64,000 nt of DNA from Vibrio qingdaonensis. Lineage in GTDB: Bacteria; Pseudomonadota; Gammaproteobacteria; Enterobacterales; Vibrionaceae. Position 1 is the stretch's first letter; the number at the start of each line of letters is the position of its first letter. A program made the translations under genes and the position numbers. The notes below the pieces were generated by a model, which searched no databases, was not told the origin of the DNA, and was given only the letters and a program-made list of their open reading frames with translations. Below, piece after piece: positions 1 to 9,065 of the stretch. The stretch covers positions 310,001-374,000 of the forward strand of contig NZ_JAKRRY010000001.1 of assembly GCF_026191675.1 (NCBI RefSeq), read 5' to 3'.

Positions 1-667
1 CCACCGATGTGCCATATTGCAAGTTTTGGATAAGCGTTAAAACAAAACTTCTTACCGCCGGCGTGGGTAATCGCTCGCTCAGATCATCCAAGGCTTTTTC
101 CAACCCTTTTATCTTGGCTGAGTCCGATGTGCGTTTAATCTGATAACAGAGGTCGCCATCAAAAGCCTCTAGCTCTTTTGCTAAATAAATTAGCGTCGCT
201 TCTATTGTCATCCCTGTCTGCACACACACCGACATCATGTCCAATAGATAAGGCAGCTGACTCGAGGTTTTACCAATGAGCGCTTTACGACGAGCTTCCA
301 GCATTAAGTCTGGTAGGATAATTACCCCTATCAAGGTGAATAATCCCGCCAATATTTTGTTGGTATCAGACAGCTCCGAAAAGAAAACTCCGACACAAGC
401 CAGCACAAGAAATAGTATCTTGACGGGGAAGTAATACTTCGCCCATTCTTTGTTGTAATAGCCAGCATTAACCAGCTTTTGCTCAAGCTCTTTTTGATTC
501 CCCTTGCCAAATCTAACCAACAAGCGATTAACTGTACTAGGGCCTCGCTGTACGTCTTCACCAATAAAGTTGGCAACGCGCTTGCGGCGCTGCTCATGAC
601 GCAGTGCATTAACGATAAAGTAAAATAAGGCCGCCAATACGACAGAAAAAGCAATCAGCAAAATCAT
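1..667 (-). CDS. tadC: TadC, Flp/Tad pilus inner-membrane platform protein (3' end outside window)
   Basis: This is a type II secretion F-domain protein that, with TadB, forms the inner-membrane platform of the Tad (Flp) pilus machine. I translated it by hand because it runs off the left edge. It starts with an N-terminal hydrophobic segment (MILLIAFSVVLAALFYFIV), then a second membrane region near residues 80-105 and the start of the F domain, with no stop through position 1. The ATG at 667 overlaps the tadB stop (ATGA), which fixes the start and implies translational coupling. It is the last gene visible of the operon; tadD and pseudopilin genes would be expected beyond the window. Being the second F-domain gene after tadB supports TadC over TadB. 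Confidence 0.88.
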   Translation of the reverse strand, partial: MILLIAFSVVLAALFYFIVNALRHEQRRKRVANFIGEDVQRGPSTVNRLLVRFGKGNQKELEQKLVNAGYYNKEWAKYYFPVKILFLVLACVGVFFSELSDTNKILAGLFTLIGVIILPDLMLEARRKALIGKTSSQLPYLLDMMSVCVQTGMTIEATLIYLAKELEAFDGDLCYQIKRTSDSAKIKGLEKALDDLSERLPTPAVRSFVLTLIQNLQYGTSV

Positions 668-1566
668 GTGCGTACGCCCCTTACTAGTAACCAAACAATA
701 GATAAACCAATAAATTCACTACCCACCACGTAATACAAGATGTATTGCCCTCGCTCATCGTGAAGGATAAAGTCGACACTGCCGGGATTGATATACTGAA
801 GAAGTATGGTGAAAGCCAGTGGAATGGCTGCGACAATCTTGGCCGATATTCGCGCTTCTGATGTCATTGCCATTTTCTTCTTATCTAATGTACGCGCATC
901 CACTAAAACGCGAATAAGTCGGGCGAGCACCCCTTTTAGTTGCCCTCCGCGGCTAATATTCGCTTTGAGCGTCACCGTAAAAAATAGAAATTCTGGGTAG
1001 GGATAATTTTTACACGCACGTTGCAATACTATTTCTGGCGGTTCACCCATTTTCAGTCGCTCGCCCATCATTTTAAACTCGCGGCCAATACTGTTGTCCA
1101 TCGAACCACCCACGTAGGTGATCGCCTGCATTAAGCTATCGCCAGCCGTTACCGCGCTCATTAAGATGTTCAACGCATCAGGAAAGGTGTTCTCAAAGTC
1201 TTTGCGCTTTTTGTTATATAGGTAACGGTATCCCACTAACAGTGACACCACGACCATCGCGACTGATATCCAAATGTTACCCATCTTCAATAGGTCAAAC
1301 ACCAGATACCAAGCGCCGACAAGGCTGCCAACGGTATACAGCAAAATGTAGACTGGAAAACGTGGCCCAAGCACTTGTAGCGTAGGAGAGATAGAGTCTT
1401 TAAATTTTTGCCACTTCCGCTTGCCGGCCAAGGTGCCGACATTCACCGCTTTTAGATTCTCGACTTCAACGCTTTCTATAGCAAAAAAATGGTCGATTTT
1501 TTTCGCTTTCGAGCTCTGCGTTAATAGCAAGACAATGGCAAAGAGAATTAAAGAGATCCACAACAT
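664..1566 (-). CDS. tadB: TadB, Flp/Tad pilus inner-membrane platform protein
   Basis: A 300-residue type II secretion F-domain protein of the Tad assembly platform. The N-terminus has one membrane segment (MLWISLILFAIVLLLTQ), a pair of hydrophobic stretches lies near residues 70-110, the soluble F domain follows (for example the block starting ALNILMSAVTAGDSLMQAI), and two C-terminal membrane segments close the protein. This is the usual TadB layout and length. It lies one base downstream of tadA and overlaps tadC by four bases, so the three are one translationally coupled unit. TadB and TadC are thought to convert TadA ATPase motion into pilin extraction from the membrane. Confidence 0.9.
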   Translation of the reverse strand: MLWISLILFAIVLLLTQSSKAKKIDHFFAIESVEVENLKAVNVGTLAGKRKWQKFKDSISPTLQVLGPRFPVYILLYTVGSLVGAWYLVFDLLKMGNIWISVAMVVVSLLVGYRYLYNKKRKDFENTFPDALNILMSAVTAGDSLMQAITYVGGSMDNSIGREFKMMGERLKMGEPPEIVLQRACKNYPYPEFLFFTVTLKANISRGGQLKGVLARLIRVLVDARTLDKKKMAMTSEARISAKIVAAIPLAFTILLQYINPGSVDFILHDERGQYILYYVVGSEFIGLSIVWLLVRGVRT

Positions 1567-1567
1567 G

Positions 1568-2839
1568 CTACGCCCCTCGAAATGACGCCATTAGGTCATC
1601 ATACAAGCCAAAGAACTGCGCTTTTTTTGCCAGCTCTGAACGCTGCATAATGCCGTTCGTTACGAAATCACCTTGAACCGTATCGCTGTAGTGAGATTCG
1701 TCATATTGAAAACGATAGATCTCTTCCATGACGACACTGTCACCTTCAAGGCCAACGACCTCTGAGATACTGGTGATTTTTCTTGAGCCATCTCGCAGCC
1801 TATTCACTTGCACGATAAGCTGTACCGCACTCACTATCGTGCGGCGGATCGCATCTAATGGCTGATTTAGGTTCGCCATCATCACCATCGACTCAACACG
1901 AGCAATCGCATCGCGGGGGGTATTGGCGTGAAGAGTAGACATGGAACCATCGTGACCAGTGTTCATCGCCTGAAGCATTTCAAATGCCTCTGAGCCACGA
2001 CACTCACCTAAGATAATGCGATCAGGTCGCATACGAAGGGCATTAATCACCAAGTCACGCTGTGACACCGCACCTGTCTGTTCAATACTTGAGGTGCGAG
2101 TTTCCAAACGAACAAGGTTGGGCTGTTGTAAACGCAATTCTGCCGCATCTTCAATGGTAATCACCCGCTCATCGTCAGCAATATAATTAGACAGCGCGTT
2201 AAGTAAGGTCGTTTTACCTGAACCCGTACCGCCAGAAATCAAAATATTCATGCGGCAACGTGAGGCGATCATGAGCACGCGGGCCATGTCCATGGACATA
2301 GAACCGAAACCAATCAAATCTTCGAAACCAATGTTTTGTTCGCGGAATTTACGAATCGAAATCGAGGTGCCATCGAGTGCGATTGGCGGGATAACAATAT
2401 TGACACGACTGCCGTCTTCTAGACGTGCGTCTACGGTCGGTGACAATTCATCTACACGTCGGCCTACTCGTGAAGCTATGCGTTTTGCAATGGACAACAG
2501 CAACTCTTCATTAACGAAGGTGACTTCCGATTGCTGCACCTTACCGTGACGCTCGAAGAAAATATGATTAGGACCGTTCACCATAATGTCGGTGATCGAC
2601 TGATCTTCGATTAATGGCTGTAATGGACCAAGACCAAATAGCTCATCAATGAGGCTTTTCACCAAGCCTGATTTCATCACTGAGGTAATTGGTCTTTGAT
2701 AATTCGACGCCAATAAGTCAACCGCACTTTGGATTTGAGATTCAAGATCTCTGCGGCTCATTTTTTGTACTGCTTCGGCATCGAGCGCTTCAAATATCTG
2801 GCTACGAAATGCTAAATACAGATCTTTGTTTGAACTCAT
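1568..2839 (-). CDS. tadA: TadA/CpaF pilus assembly ATPase
   Basis: A 423-residue secretion ATPase (CpaF/VirB11 family) that powers Flp pilus assembly from the cytoplasmic face. The N-terminal helical region is followed by the ATPase core with Walker A GGTGSGKTT near residues 202-210, an acidic box (VITIEDAAELRL), a Walker B-like region (RPDRIILGECRG) and the histidine box (TGHDGSMSTLHAN). All catalytic motifs look intact and the length is typical. Its start at 2839 overlaps the end of the tadZ reading frame by four bases, so it would normally be translated by coupling to tadZ; the tadZ frame break upstream could therefore affect its expression. Confidence 0.93.
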   Translation of the reverse strand: MSSNKDLYLAFRSQIFEALDAEAVQKMSRRDLESQIQSAVDLLASNYQRPITSVMKSGLVKSLIDELFGLGPLQPLIEDQSITDIMVNGPNHIFFERHGKVQQSEVTFVNEELLLSIAKRIASRVGRRVDELSPTVDARLEDGSRVNIVIPPIALDGTSISIRKFREQNIGFEDLIGFGSMSMDMARVLMIASRCRMNILISGGTGSGKTTLLNALSNYIADDERVITIEDAAELRLQQPNLVRLETRTSSIEQTGAVSQRDLVINALRMRPDRIILGECRGSEAFEMLQAMNTGHDGSMSTLHANTPRDAIARVESMVMMANLNQPLDAIRRTIVSAVQLIVQVNRLRDGSRKITSISEVVGLEGDSVVMEEIYRFQYDESHYSDTVQGDFVTNGIMQRSELAKKAQFFGLYDDLMASFRGA

Positions 2840-4076
2840 TTGTTATTTGCCCTCTTCAACCAGTTAGTCCATCCCTTCGACTCCAGTGGTTGACCGTTGA
2901 TAAGCTTCATTAGTGCATCCATAGAGCGGCTGATATTCCGGTCGTGCTTATGGGCACGTTTACCATCAATAATGATGTGAGAGAGGTTTTTACAATAAGC
3001 AACCTCTAGGTCAATATCAGCGCCAACGTATTTTTTAAGATCCGCGGATTGCAAAACAAACGCGTTTTCTGGTCGATGATAATTGGCAACAGTGATAACT
3101 CGAGTTCGCTTCGACAAGGTAAGCTGAAGGTTTTCAATGCGCTCATACAGTCGTTTTGCATTTCGCACCGCTGACACCGATGGGTCCAAAACAATGACCA
3201 CAACATCAAAAGTATCCACTAACAATTGCGCTTCCACTTTAAAGTCAACGCTGCCTGAAAAATCTTCAACAATAAAGTTGGTATTTCGAGCCAGTACTCG
3301 CATAACGTCTGATTATAATTAAGAATATCGGTTTGACTCATGTTGCCGTCGATGGACAGTAACCTTAGATTTTTACGTGCCGGGTGGAGATAACTCAACG
3401 CCCCTTCTTCATCCATTTCATGTAAGGGGGCGGTAAATTCATCAATCGCTTTAGGTTTAAACTCTTTTAAGCCCATCATCACGTCAATATTGCTATCGGT
3501 ATACTGATGATCAACAAGAATGGTATCGGTACCTTGCGTAGACAATAATGAGCTTAATTCTGCGGTGATAAAAGACGTCCCCGTCCCGCCTTTAGCCCCG
3601 ACAATCGCGACACGTTTTGCTTTACGTTGTTGACTTACCCCTGAAAAGGTTTTGAGGTTTTTATTTACATGCGTTAGAAAGTCGGCGAATTCTTGTTTAT
3701 TCACTGGCCAAAAAACGTAATAAAAACCCATCTCTTTCAAAGAACGGAGTGTTGAGATGGCATCTTCTTTACCAATCACGACCACGCCTTTATGAGTGGG
3801 CAACTTACTTGCGAACGCTTTAGCGTCTTCAACAACATTTTTCGATTCATTAAGTTCTAACAGCACAATCTGGCTGGTTTGCTGTTCCGAAAACTTTCCA
3901 ATACCTTGGCTCGATTTCAAGCACGTTGGGTCACTCCAACCTTCAAAGCGAAATATCTCCGTGACCAAGTCTAAACATTCTTGCGATTGGTACACGAGCG
4001 TACAACCTGAGACACCTTTAATCGTTTTCGGTGCTGACTTAGTCTTGGTGCTCAGCGCCTTAGAAAGATCAAACAT
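2836..4076 (-). pseudogene. tadZ: TadZ/CpaE pilus localisation ATPase, split by a one-base frame break
   Basis: TadZ/CpaE proteins are ParA/MinD-like ATPases with an N-terminal receiver-like domain that place the Tad machine at the pole. The first frame (from ATG 4076) gives residues 1-135 of the atypical receiver and a deviant Walker A GAKGGTGTS near 160-168, then runs into unrelated sequence and stops at 3219. The rest of the ATPase domain (IVEDFSGSVDF, VIVLDPS and so on) is read in another frame from 3303 to 2836. The join lies at about 3303-3305, where ACGTTATGCGA would need one more base (as in ACGTTAATGCGA) to restore about 413 residues. No slippery heptamer is visible, so programmed shifting is unlikely. 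It may be a true mutation or a sequence error. Confidence 0.85.
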
Positions 4077-4555
4077 TATTGAGCTCCCGTAATACGTGAT
4101 TTATTGGCGACTTGCTTCAACCGCGCCGATTCAGAAAAGCAATTAAGTTGCGAATGCTCGACACCAAACTGTACCGGTTGGCACTGCTCTGTTTTTAACA
4201 CGTAGAAACTGACCTGAAGTTTAATATCGGTCAGCAGTTGCTTATTGTTTACCAAAACAACCTTATCATTCTTCAATTGAAGTCGCGGGTACGATGCCAA
4301 CGATTGATCTAACAGTGATTTAGCGGCTTTATTTTTATATTCGATAAAGTAGCGTGCACCCGTGTCTTGATCTTCAATGGTGGAGAATAACGCCTCCAGT
4401 TGTGACTGGGCGCGCGCTGTATCTTGTACCGACATTTCGATGGTGTGCTTTTGTTGGTACACCAACGCCTCTAACCCGTTACCACCAAAATAGCGCTCAG
4501 CGGCGCATCCGGAGAGCATGATTAACAGGCTCACTATCAACAGTTGTTTCATCAT
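4076..4555 (-). CDS. Tad-locus lipoprotein in the rcpB position
   Basis: A 159-residue predicted lipoprotein: positively charged start, hydrophobic core (LLIVSLLIMLSGCAA) and a lipobox ending at Cys17. No domain is recognised. It sits between the secretin rcpA (four-base overlap at its start) and tadZ (stop and start overlap as TAATG), the place held by rcpB in the Aggregatibacter flp-tad locus. An outer-membrane or periplasmic partner of the secretin, such as a pilotin or channel accessory, is the natural inference from position, but sequence alone does not prove RcpB homology. Confidence 0.75.
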   Translation of the reverse strand: MMKQLLIVSLLIMLSGCAAERYFGGNGLEALVYQQKHTIEMSVQDTARAQSQLEALFSTIEDQDTGARYFIEYKNKAAKSLLDQSLASYPRLQLKNDKVVLVNNKQLLTDIKLQVSFYVLKTEQCQPVQFGVEHSQLNCFSESARLKQVANKSRITGAQ

Positions 4556-5922
4556 TGAATAAAGCCTCCCTGTGACAACAATCGGATCGTGGCATCCGAA
4601 GGTGTGGCGTAACCATGATCGGTGTCGATGTTCAGCCAGCGAACTAAGGTGGATGTCTTTTTCATAAAAGGAAGTTGAATATCGGCAGGTTTGATTGGCT
4701 GAACCAAATTTACCGTCGCAACAATAATAAGTTCAGTACGCTTTCTTTCTGTTACCGATTTTCGAAACGCGGCACCAATAACAGGCACATCGCCAATCAG
4801 CGGAATTTTCTGCATTTTTTCGAAATCGGCACTACTCATTAAACCGCCCAATACAAAACTGTCTCCGTCGGCGAGTTCAATAGTGGTCATGGCGCGACGA
4901 GAAGCAAGTTGTGGTACTTCAATGCCCGCCGCTTTGATGTATTTTTCTATCTCACTGACTTCAGGGAAAAGCTGCATGCGAATTTTATCTTCACTAAGCA
5001 CCTTCGCTGTGAGATCAAGTTTGATACCAAACTCTTTAAAAGTGATATTGACGTTATTGTTGGTAGAAACGATAACCGGGACTTCGCCACCCACTAAAAA
5101 ACTTGCCGATTCACCAGATAGTACCGTAAGGTTGGGCTCAGCCAACACTTGGGCAATATCTTCATTACCTAGGGCGTTAATCACGGTTGCCAAGTTTGCT
5201 GCTTCAAATTGGTTGAAAACAAACTCACCAGCGCTGGCACCGAGTGAGCCCCAATCCACCCCGATAGTTTCACCAAATGATTCCGTTACTTGAGCAACAG
5301 AAATCTTTACATTCACTTGTTGTACCGTCGCGACTTCTAAACGCTCGACAATGCCTTCCCAAGTCATGTTTCTGGCAAACACCATGCTTTCTGGCTCTTC
5401 GAGTTTCACATTCTCTGAAGTAAATTCAATTTTCTCAGCTTTGTCATACCTTTCAGTTTTGTCTCGTCCCAATAGCGTGGCGACCAAGCGGTAGACATCG
5501 TCTCGGTCCTGTTCTGAGCTGACAATGCCACTGACCGCCACTTGCTCACCTATGGATTGCAATTTGATATCAAAATCTGGGAAGTGAAACTTAATCTGGC
5601 GACGAACTTGAGTTAAATCCAAGTCAACGATAATACGATCCGATAACAACACATCTTCTGCCATACCGTAGACAATCAATCTTGACTGCCCCATACCGTT
5701 AGCAAACACCACTAAAGTCGTCTCATTAATGATCTTGTAATCGGCGACATCTGGATTACTAATAAATACCTTACCAATTGGTACAGGTAGCTGAATATGA
5801 CGTCCATCATTTAGGGTTATATAGCGATCGGCAGCCAGCGCGGCTTGACTGATAAACAGTGCATAAAAGCCAAACCATAAGGTCAATAGAAAACGAAAAA
5901 TCGTTGTGGTCATGGGACCCAT
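4552..5922 (-). CDS. rcpA: RcpA/CpaC outer-membrane secretin of the Flp pilus
   Basis: A 456-residue type II/III secretin that forms the outer-membrane pore for the Flp pilus. There is a signal peptide (FLLTLWFGFYALFISQAALAA), an N-terminal pilus-type domain (LNDGRHIQLPVPIGKVFISNP), a BON-like stretch near residues 110-140, and the C-terminal secretin domain with VPVIGAAFR and the family pattern around LADGDSFVLGGL. Length fits the CpaC/RcpA family. The start at 5922 overlaps the rcpC stop (ATGTAATG context) and is preceded by AGAGAGG, so it is preferred over the in-frame ATG at 5913. Confidence 0.92.
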   Translation of the reverse strand: MGPMTTTIFRFLLTLWFGFYALFISQAALAADRYITLNDGRHIQLPVPIGKVFISNPDVADYKIINETTLVVFANGMGQSRLIVYGMAEDVLLSDRIIVDLDLTQVRRQIKFHFPDFDIKLQSIGEQVAVSGIVSSEQDRDDVYRLVATLLGRDKTERYDKAEKIEFTSENVKLEEPESMVFARNMTWEGIVERLEVATVQQVNVKISVAQVTESFGETIGVDWGSLGASAGEFVFNQFEAANLATVINALGNEDIAQVLAEPNLTVLSGESASFLVGGEVPVIVSTNNNVNITFKEFGIKLDLTAKVLSEDKIRMQLFPEVSEIEKYIKAAGIEVPQLASRRAMTTIELADGDSFVLGGLMSSADFEKMQKIPLIGDVPVIGAAFRKSVTERKRTELIIVATVNLVQPIKPADIQLPFMKKTSTLVRWLNIDTDHGYATPSDATIRLLSQGGFIQ

Positions 5923-6749
5923 TACATGGCCTCTCTTGGGTTGCTGACATTGCCACGAAACTCTTCCACACCGACATAATTGTCCATAATGGTTCGCACT
6001 TCCGCGTAAGTCGGTTTTTGGTAAGTTTGACTGCGATAAATCTCGATATGCATGGTTCTTTGTGCCAAAGCGAGCCTCGCGAGATCGTCTGGATGCACCT
6101 CTATCACTATTGTGGTGAGCCCTTTTTCTTTCACTGGGGCACGCGCAGATACGACATCACTGTCACCGCTATCATCGCCAACGTTCAATACTTTGACATG
6201 CTTAAGAAACATCGAGGCTTTCACCCCTTTAAAATGCTTAGGCTTATCCGCATTCGCGGCTAGATTAACATTAGGTGAGCTCACGGTAAGTACATCGATA
6301 TACGCACCGGGGCGGATGTAGTCATTGATGAGGTTTTTGTCGCTAACTTGCAGGGGATACAGCGTCATACCGTCGGTAATTAACAGGTCGATATAACCAG
6401 GTTGGCTGCGGTTGGTTTGATATTCAGCCATGACAATGGCGCCTTGGTGAATATCGGTATTGGTGAGCGTGCTAGGGTCAAAGTCCACTTTGGTATCATT
6501 TTTTATACCAAACTTTAGTGCGTCACTAAGCGGCAGTTGCGTTTTTCTGACAAGGTCGGTCGAGATCGGTGAACCTTTTAAAATTGGCTCAACCGCTTTC
6601 CATACCGTAACATGACGCTCTTCGACAACTTCAATCACAGGTTCACTAGTCTCTACCTGTTCTGGTGCCTTCTTCATTAAATCAACGAGGCCCACGACCC
6701 CGACAATCAATGCTACGAAAGCAATGAGTAAAACAATTCTTGAGCGCAT
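5922..6749 (-). CDS. rcpC: RcpC/CpaB Flp pilus assembly protein
   Basis: A 275-residue CpaB/RcpC protein. An N-terminal membrane anchor (IVLLIAFVALIVGVVGLVDLM) is followed by a SAF-like domain (AVEPILKGSPISTDLVRKTQLP) and the RcpC core ending in VIEVHPDDLARLALAQ. The periplasmic part is thought to bind peptidoglycan and support the secretin. It lies 18 bases after tadV and abuts rcpA. Length and motif order are ordinary for the family. Confidence 0.9.
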   Translation of the reverse strand: MRSRIVLLIAFVALIVGVVGLVDLMKKAPEQVETSEPVIEVVEERHVTVWKAVEPILKGSPISTDLVRKTQLPLSDALKFGIKNDTKVDFDPSTLTNTDIHQGAIVMAEYQTNRSQPGYIDLLITDGMTLYPLQVSDKNLINDYIRPGAYIDVLTVSSPNVNLAANADKPKHFKGVKASMFLKHVKVLNVGDDSGDSDVVSARAPVKEKGLTTIVIEVHPDDLARLALAQRTMHIEIYRSQTYQKPTYAEVRTIMDNYVGVEEFRGNVSNPREAM

Positions 6750-6767
6750 GAGTATATTCGCTGTTGT

Positions 6768-7208
6768 TTAAAGTAATTGCTGAGATTGCAGTTGATGGCT
6801 GGCAATCGTGAGAAAAAAGCCAACACTGATTGCTACTCCGTAAGGAAGTGTCACATCTTGAATTTGACTGCCTGGTGTCATACGGTGTTTTACGTAATAA
6901 CATAAAACTAATACACCACCGCTATATGCAGTAAAAAGCATAGCCTCATATAACATCGCCATTGGGATGGAGAGTGATAATACCCCTGCATACTTAACAT
7001 CTCCGGCTGCTATCCAGCCAAATCGAAAGATAATAAGTCCTATAAAAAGCACTACCAGCATCGAATCAACATGACTATTTTCAAATCCCAAACAAACCAA
7101 CTGAATAGCTAAAAAACCGAATAGTATCTTATTCTCAATTCGTCTATTCTTTACATCGAAAATAGATACAAAAAAACACGTAAGTGCCAATAACGATAAG
7201 TAGACCAT
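6768..7208 (-). CDS. tadV: TadV/CpaA type IV prepilin peptidase
   Basis: A 146-residue A24 aspartic prepilin peptidase that would cleave the short leader of Flp pilin. It is almost entirely membrane-embedded, with hydrophobic blocks through the protein. The two expected catalytic aspartates are visible, one in FDVKNRRIENK near the N-terminus and one in AAGDVKYAG, equivalent to the GxGD-type motif. It lacks the N-methylation domain, as usual for TadV. No clear ribosome binding site precedes the ATG at 7208. It follows flp after a strong hairpin, which probably lowers its expression relative to pilin. Confidence 0.9.
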   Translation of the reverse strand: MVYLSLLALTCFFVSIFDVKNRRIENKILFGFLAIQLVCLGFENSHVDSMLVVLFIGLIIFRFGWIAAGDVKYAGVLSLSIPMAMLYEAMLFTAYSGGVLVLCYYVKHRMTPGSQIQDVTLPYGVAISVGFFLTIASHQLQSQQLL

Positions 7209-7226
7209 ACTATATTAATTTAGAGT

Positions 7227-7256
7227 GTTAATACGCTGATATCTCAGCGTATTAAC
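7227..7256 (-). terminator. Perfect 13-bp stem-loop between flp and tadV
   Basis: The arms GTTAATACGCTGA (7227-7239) and its exact complement (7244-7256) enclose a four-base loop. There is no long U run after it on the minus strand, so it is more likely a partial terminator or a 3' stabiliser of the abundant flp message than a full stop of the operon. Confidence 0.75.
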
Positions 7257-7269
7257 AATAACTCTTAGA

Positions 7270-7470
7270 TTAAGCGAGTTCTGCAATGATTTTATCGAAC
7301 ACTGCTTGTAGTGCAGCTCCAACTGTACCACCACCAGTACCGAAAACGATACCCAAAACTGCTGCCATCGCCACCGCAATTAGACCGTATTCAATAGCAG
7401 TTACGCCACGCTCGTCATTTTTAAATGAAGTCATGAACGAAGCAGCTTTTACATATAGTGTTGTTAACAT
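7270..7470 (-). CDS. flp: Flp-type major pilin
   Basis: A 66-residue Flp/Fap pilin, the structural subunit of the Tad pilus. The cleavage region is DERG/VTAIEYGLIA: a Gly before the cut, then the conserved Glu5-Tyr6 pair of mature Flp pilins, then a hydrophobic helix (GLIAVAMAAVLGIVF) and a Gly-rich stretch. The start at 7470 is chosen over an upstream in-frame start at 7512 because AAAAGGGAAAAC lies directly ahead of it and it gives the usual leader of about 24 residues. It is the first and presumably most strongly expressed gene of the Tad operon. Confidence 0.95.
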   Translation of the reverse strand: MLTTLYVKAASFMTSFKNDERGVTAIEYGLIAVAMAAVLGIVFGTGGGTVGAALQAVFDKIIAELA

Positions 7471-7953
7471 AGTTTTCCCTTTTTTATAAGTTTTCCCCAA
7501 AGCAAGCCCCATTTTAATTAACTATTCATCTTGTATAAAAATACCTGCTATCGATAGAATCGATAGTAGGTGATTGAAAATCAGGCGCAATTACAATACC
7601 AGGCTATGAAAATCAAACAAATTAAATAAAAACAACACCTTATACAAGCAAAGAAATGGAATGAATTAATATGAAAAAGATTTCACCCAGAAGCATAAGT
7701 GTGGCAGAGATCACACATTTAGAATTTTACATTCTTTTACACTACTGCTAAATGCCACTCTCACTTCATATTTACATGCGCAATAGAGCAAAAATACTAA
7801 GCCAATTTTGTGACTTGAGTTTATTTTGCCTATTTATATTGTCTTATCTTTATTTGCTTGTTGTAAACTTGCCGATGAATCGGTATCGTTTTAGCGATAA
7901 TTATATATAAAAATATTAGTAACGCTTATTATGTCACGCGCCGGGGTCTATTC
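7471..7953. promoter_or_regulatory. Divergent control region between flp and the LysR gene
   Basis: A 483-base AT-rich gap with no convincing reading frame. It must carry the promoters of the Tad operon (minus) and of the LysR regulator (plus), and holds the candidate CRP site at 7700-7715. A short palindrome, CTATCGATAGAATCGATAG, lies close upstream of flp near 7551-7569. Confidence 0.6.
7700..7715. promoter_or_regulatory. Candidate CRP-cAMP site
   Basis: TGTGG-CAGAGA-TCACA matches nine of ten core positions of the CRP consensus TGTGA-N6-TCACA. It lies about 230 bases from flp and 240 from the LysR start, so which gene it serves cannot be decided here. Confidence 0.45.
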
Positions 7954-8844
7954 ATGAAACTACAGTTCGAAAATATTGTTTCGTTTGTAGCGGTGGTCAA
8001 CGAGGGTTCTTTTAGCTCTGCCGCTAGAAAACTGGGCAAATCTCAATCGACTGTTAGCACTGCAATTCAAAACTTAGAGTCAGACTTAGGCTTTGATTTG
8101 TTTTGTCGAAAAAACGCTAAGATATCTCTTACTCATAAAGGGAGACGACTATTCCACTTGTCTACTCCTGTTATAGGAAAATATAAAGAGCTCATTACCA
8201 CAGCACAACAAATGAACATCTCTGAGCAGATCGTCTATCGTGTGGGTATTGACCCCCTAGTCTTCAACAATAACGTAAAACAAACCTTACTTGAATTTTC
8301 CGATGCATTTCCAAATGTAGACTTACACGTGGTCACAAAACCAAGCTTTATTCTTGGTAATTACCTGAGTGAAGGAAAAATCGATCTTGCATTAGGGAAC
8401 CCTTACCATAAAACCAATAATGACTTTAATATCGAAGAATTATTTCAGGCAAACTGCTGGTGGGTCAGTCATGAAAAAGTACAACTTGACGATGAAGCCA
8501 ATCCCCCTCGAATCTTGCTAATGGATGGCGTAGATGAGCTATTAAACCTCTCCCATGTCGCCTCCAATAACTTATGGCGGTTAGATGATCTCAATACCAT
8601 AGTTGACCTATGTGCCGCGCAAAAAGGCATTGCGCTGTTGCCTGAGTATATTCTCGACCAATATAATCGTAGTAAAGGTCTGCGTATCATCAGTGACCAC
8701 CCCAATTTCTACGGCAAAAAAGTGGTCGCGTCGTTATTTTGGCCAATCCATTCTGATTTTGGTTTATTCAATAGCTGGATAAAAAGCCAGCTCAAGCGTA
8801 CCGCATTAGAGCCACAAGAATTTATTGCTGATTTAGCACAATAA
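7954..8844 (+). CDS. LysR-family transcriptional regulator
   Basis: A 296-residue LysR regulator. The N-terminal winged helix-turn-helix is clear (FVAVVNEGSFSSAARKLGKSQSTVSTAIQNLE, about residues 10-42, split here only by reading), followed by the linker helix and a periplasmic-binding-like effector domain. The inducer cannot be read from the sequence. It is transcribed divergently from flp and no other target gene is adjacent, so control of the Tad operon or of itself is a reasonable but unproven guess. The ATG at 7954 follows GGGGTC. Confidence 0.9.
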   Translation: MKLQFENIVSFVAVVNEGSFSSAARKLGKSQSTVSTAIQNLESDLGFDLFCRKNAKISLTHKGRRLFHLSTPVIGKYKELITTAQQMNISEQIVYRVGIDPLVFNNNVKQTLLEFSDAFPNVDLHVVTKPSFILGNYLSEGKIDLALGNPYHKTNNDFNIEELFQANCWWVSHEKVQLDDEANPPRILLMDGVDELLNLSHVASNNLWRLDDLNTIVDLCAAQKGIALLPEYILDQYNRSKGLRIISDHPNFYGKKVVASLFWPIHSDFGLFNSWIKSQLKRTALEPQEFIADLAQ

Positions 8845-8863
8845 TTCTGCGCTGATACCACTC

Positions 8864-8913
8864 AGCAGTCAGGCACTATTTTGGTTACCAATAGCGCCTG
8901 ACTGCTTCGTTTT
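8864..8913 (+). terminator. Terminator of the LysR gene
   Basis: Inverted repeat AGCAGTCAGGC (8864-8874) with GCCTGACTGCT (8896-8906), with further pairing inside the loop, followed by TCGTTTT. Confidence 0.7.
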
Positions 8914-9065
8914 GTCACGTTATGACGTTACAGTTCAAATTATCCGCCAAATTTCGATAGCCCTGCCACTAAAACCAGTCTTCGCACATCGCTTTCGTTG
9001 CTAACTGGCCACTTGTCACCGAGACTTACCTGTATCAAACCAAAATGACGAGATAAGGAATTACC

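Noticed and set aside
331..654. A 107-codon minus-strand frame inside tadC
   Set aside because: It is out of frame with the tadC reading frame, which runs unbroken from 667 to the window edge and has the family sequence.
3219..3303. Programmed -1 frameshift in tadZ
   Set aside because: The site CAG ACG TTA TGC has no slippery heptamer or following pseudoknot that I can see; a plain deletion or sequence error is simpler.
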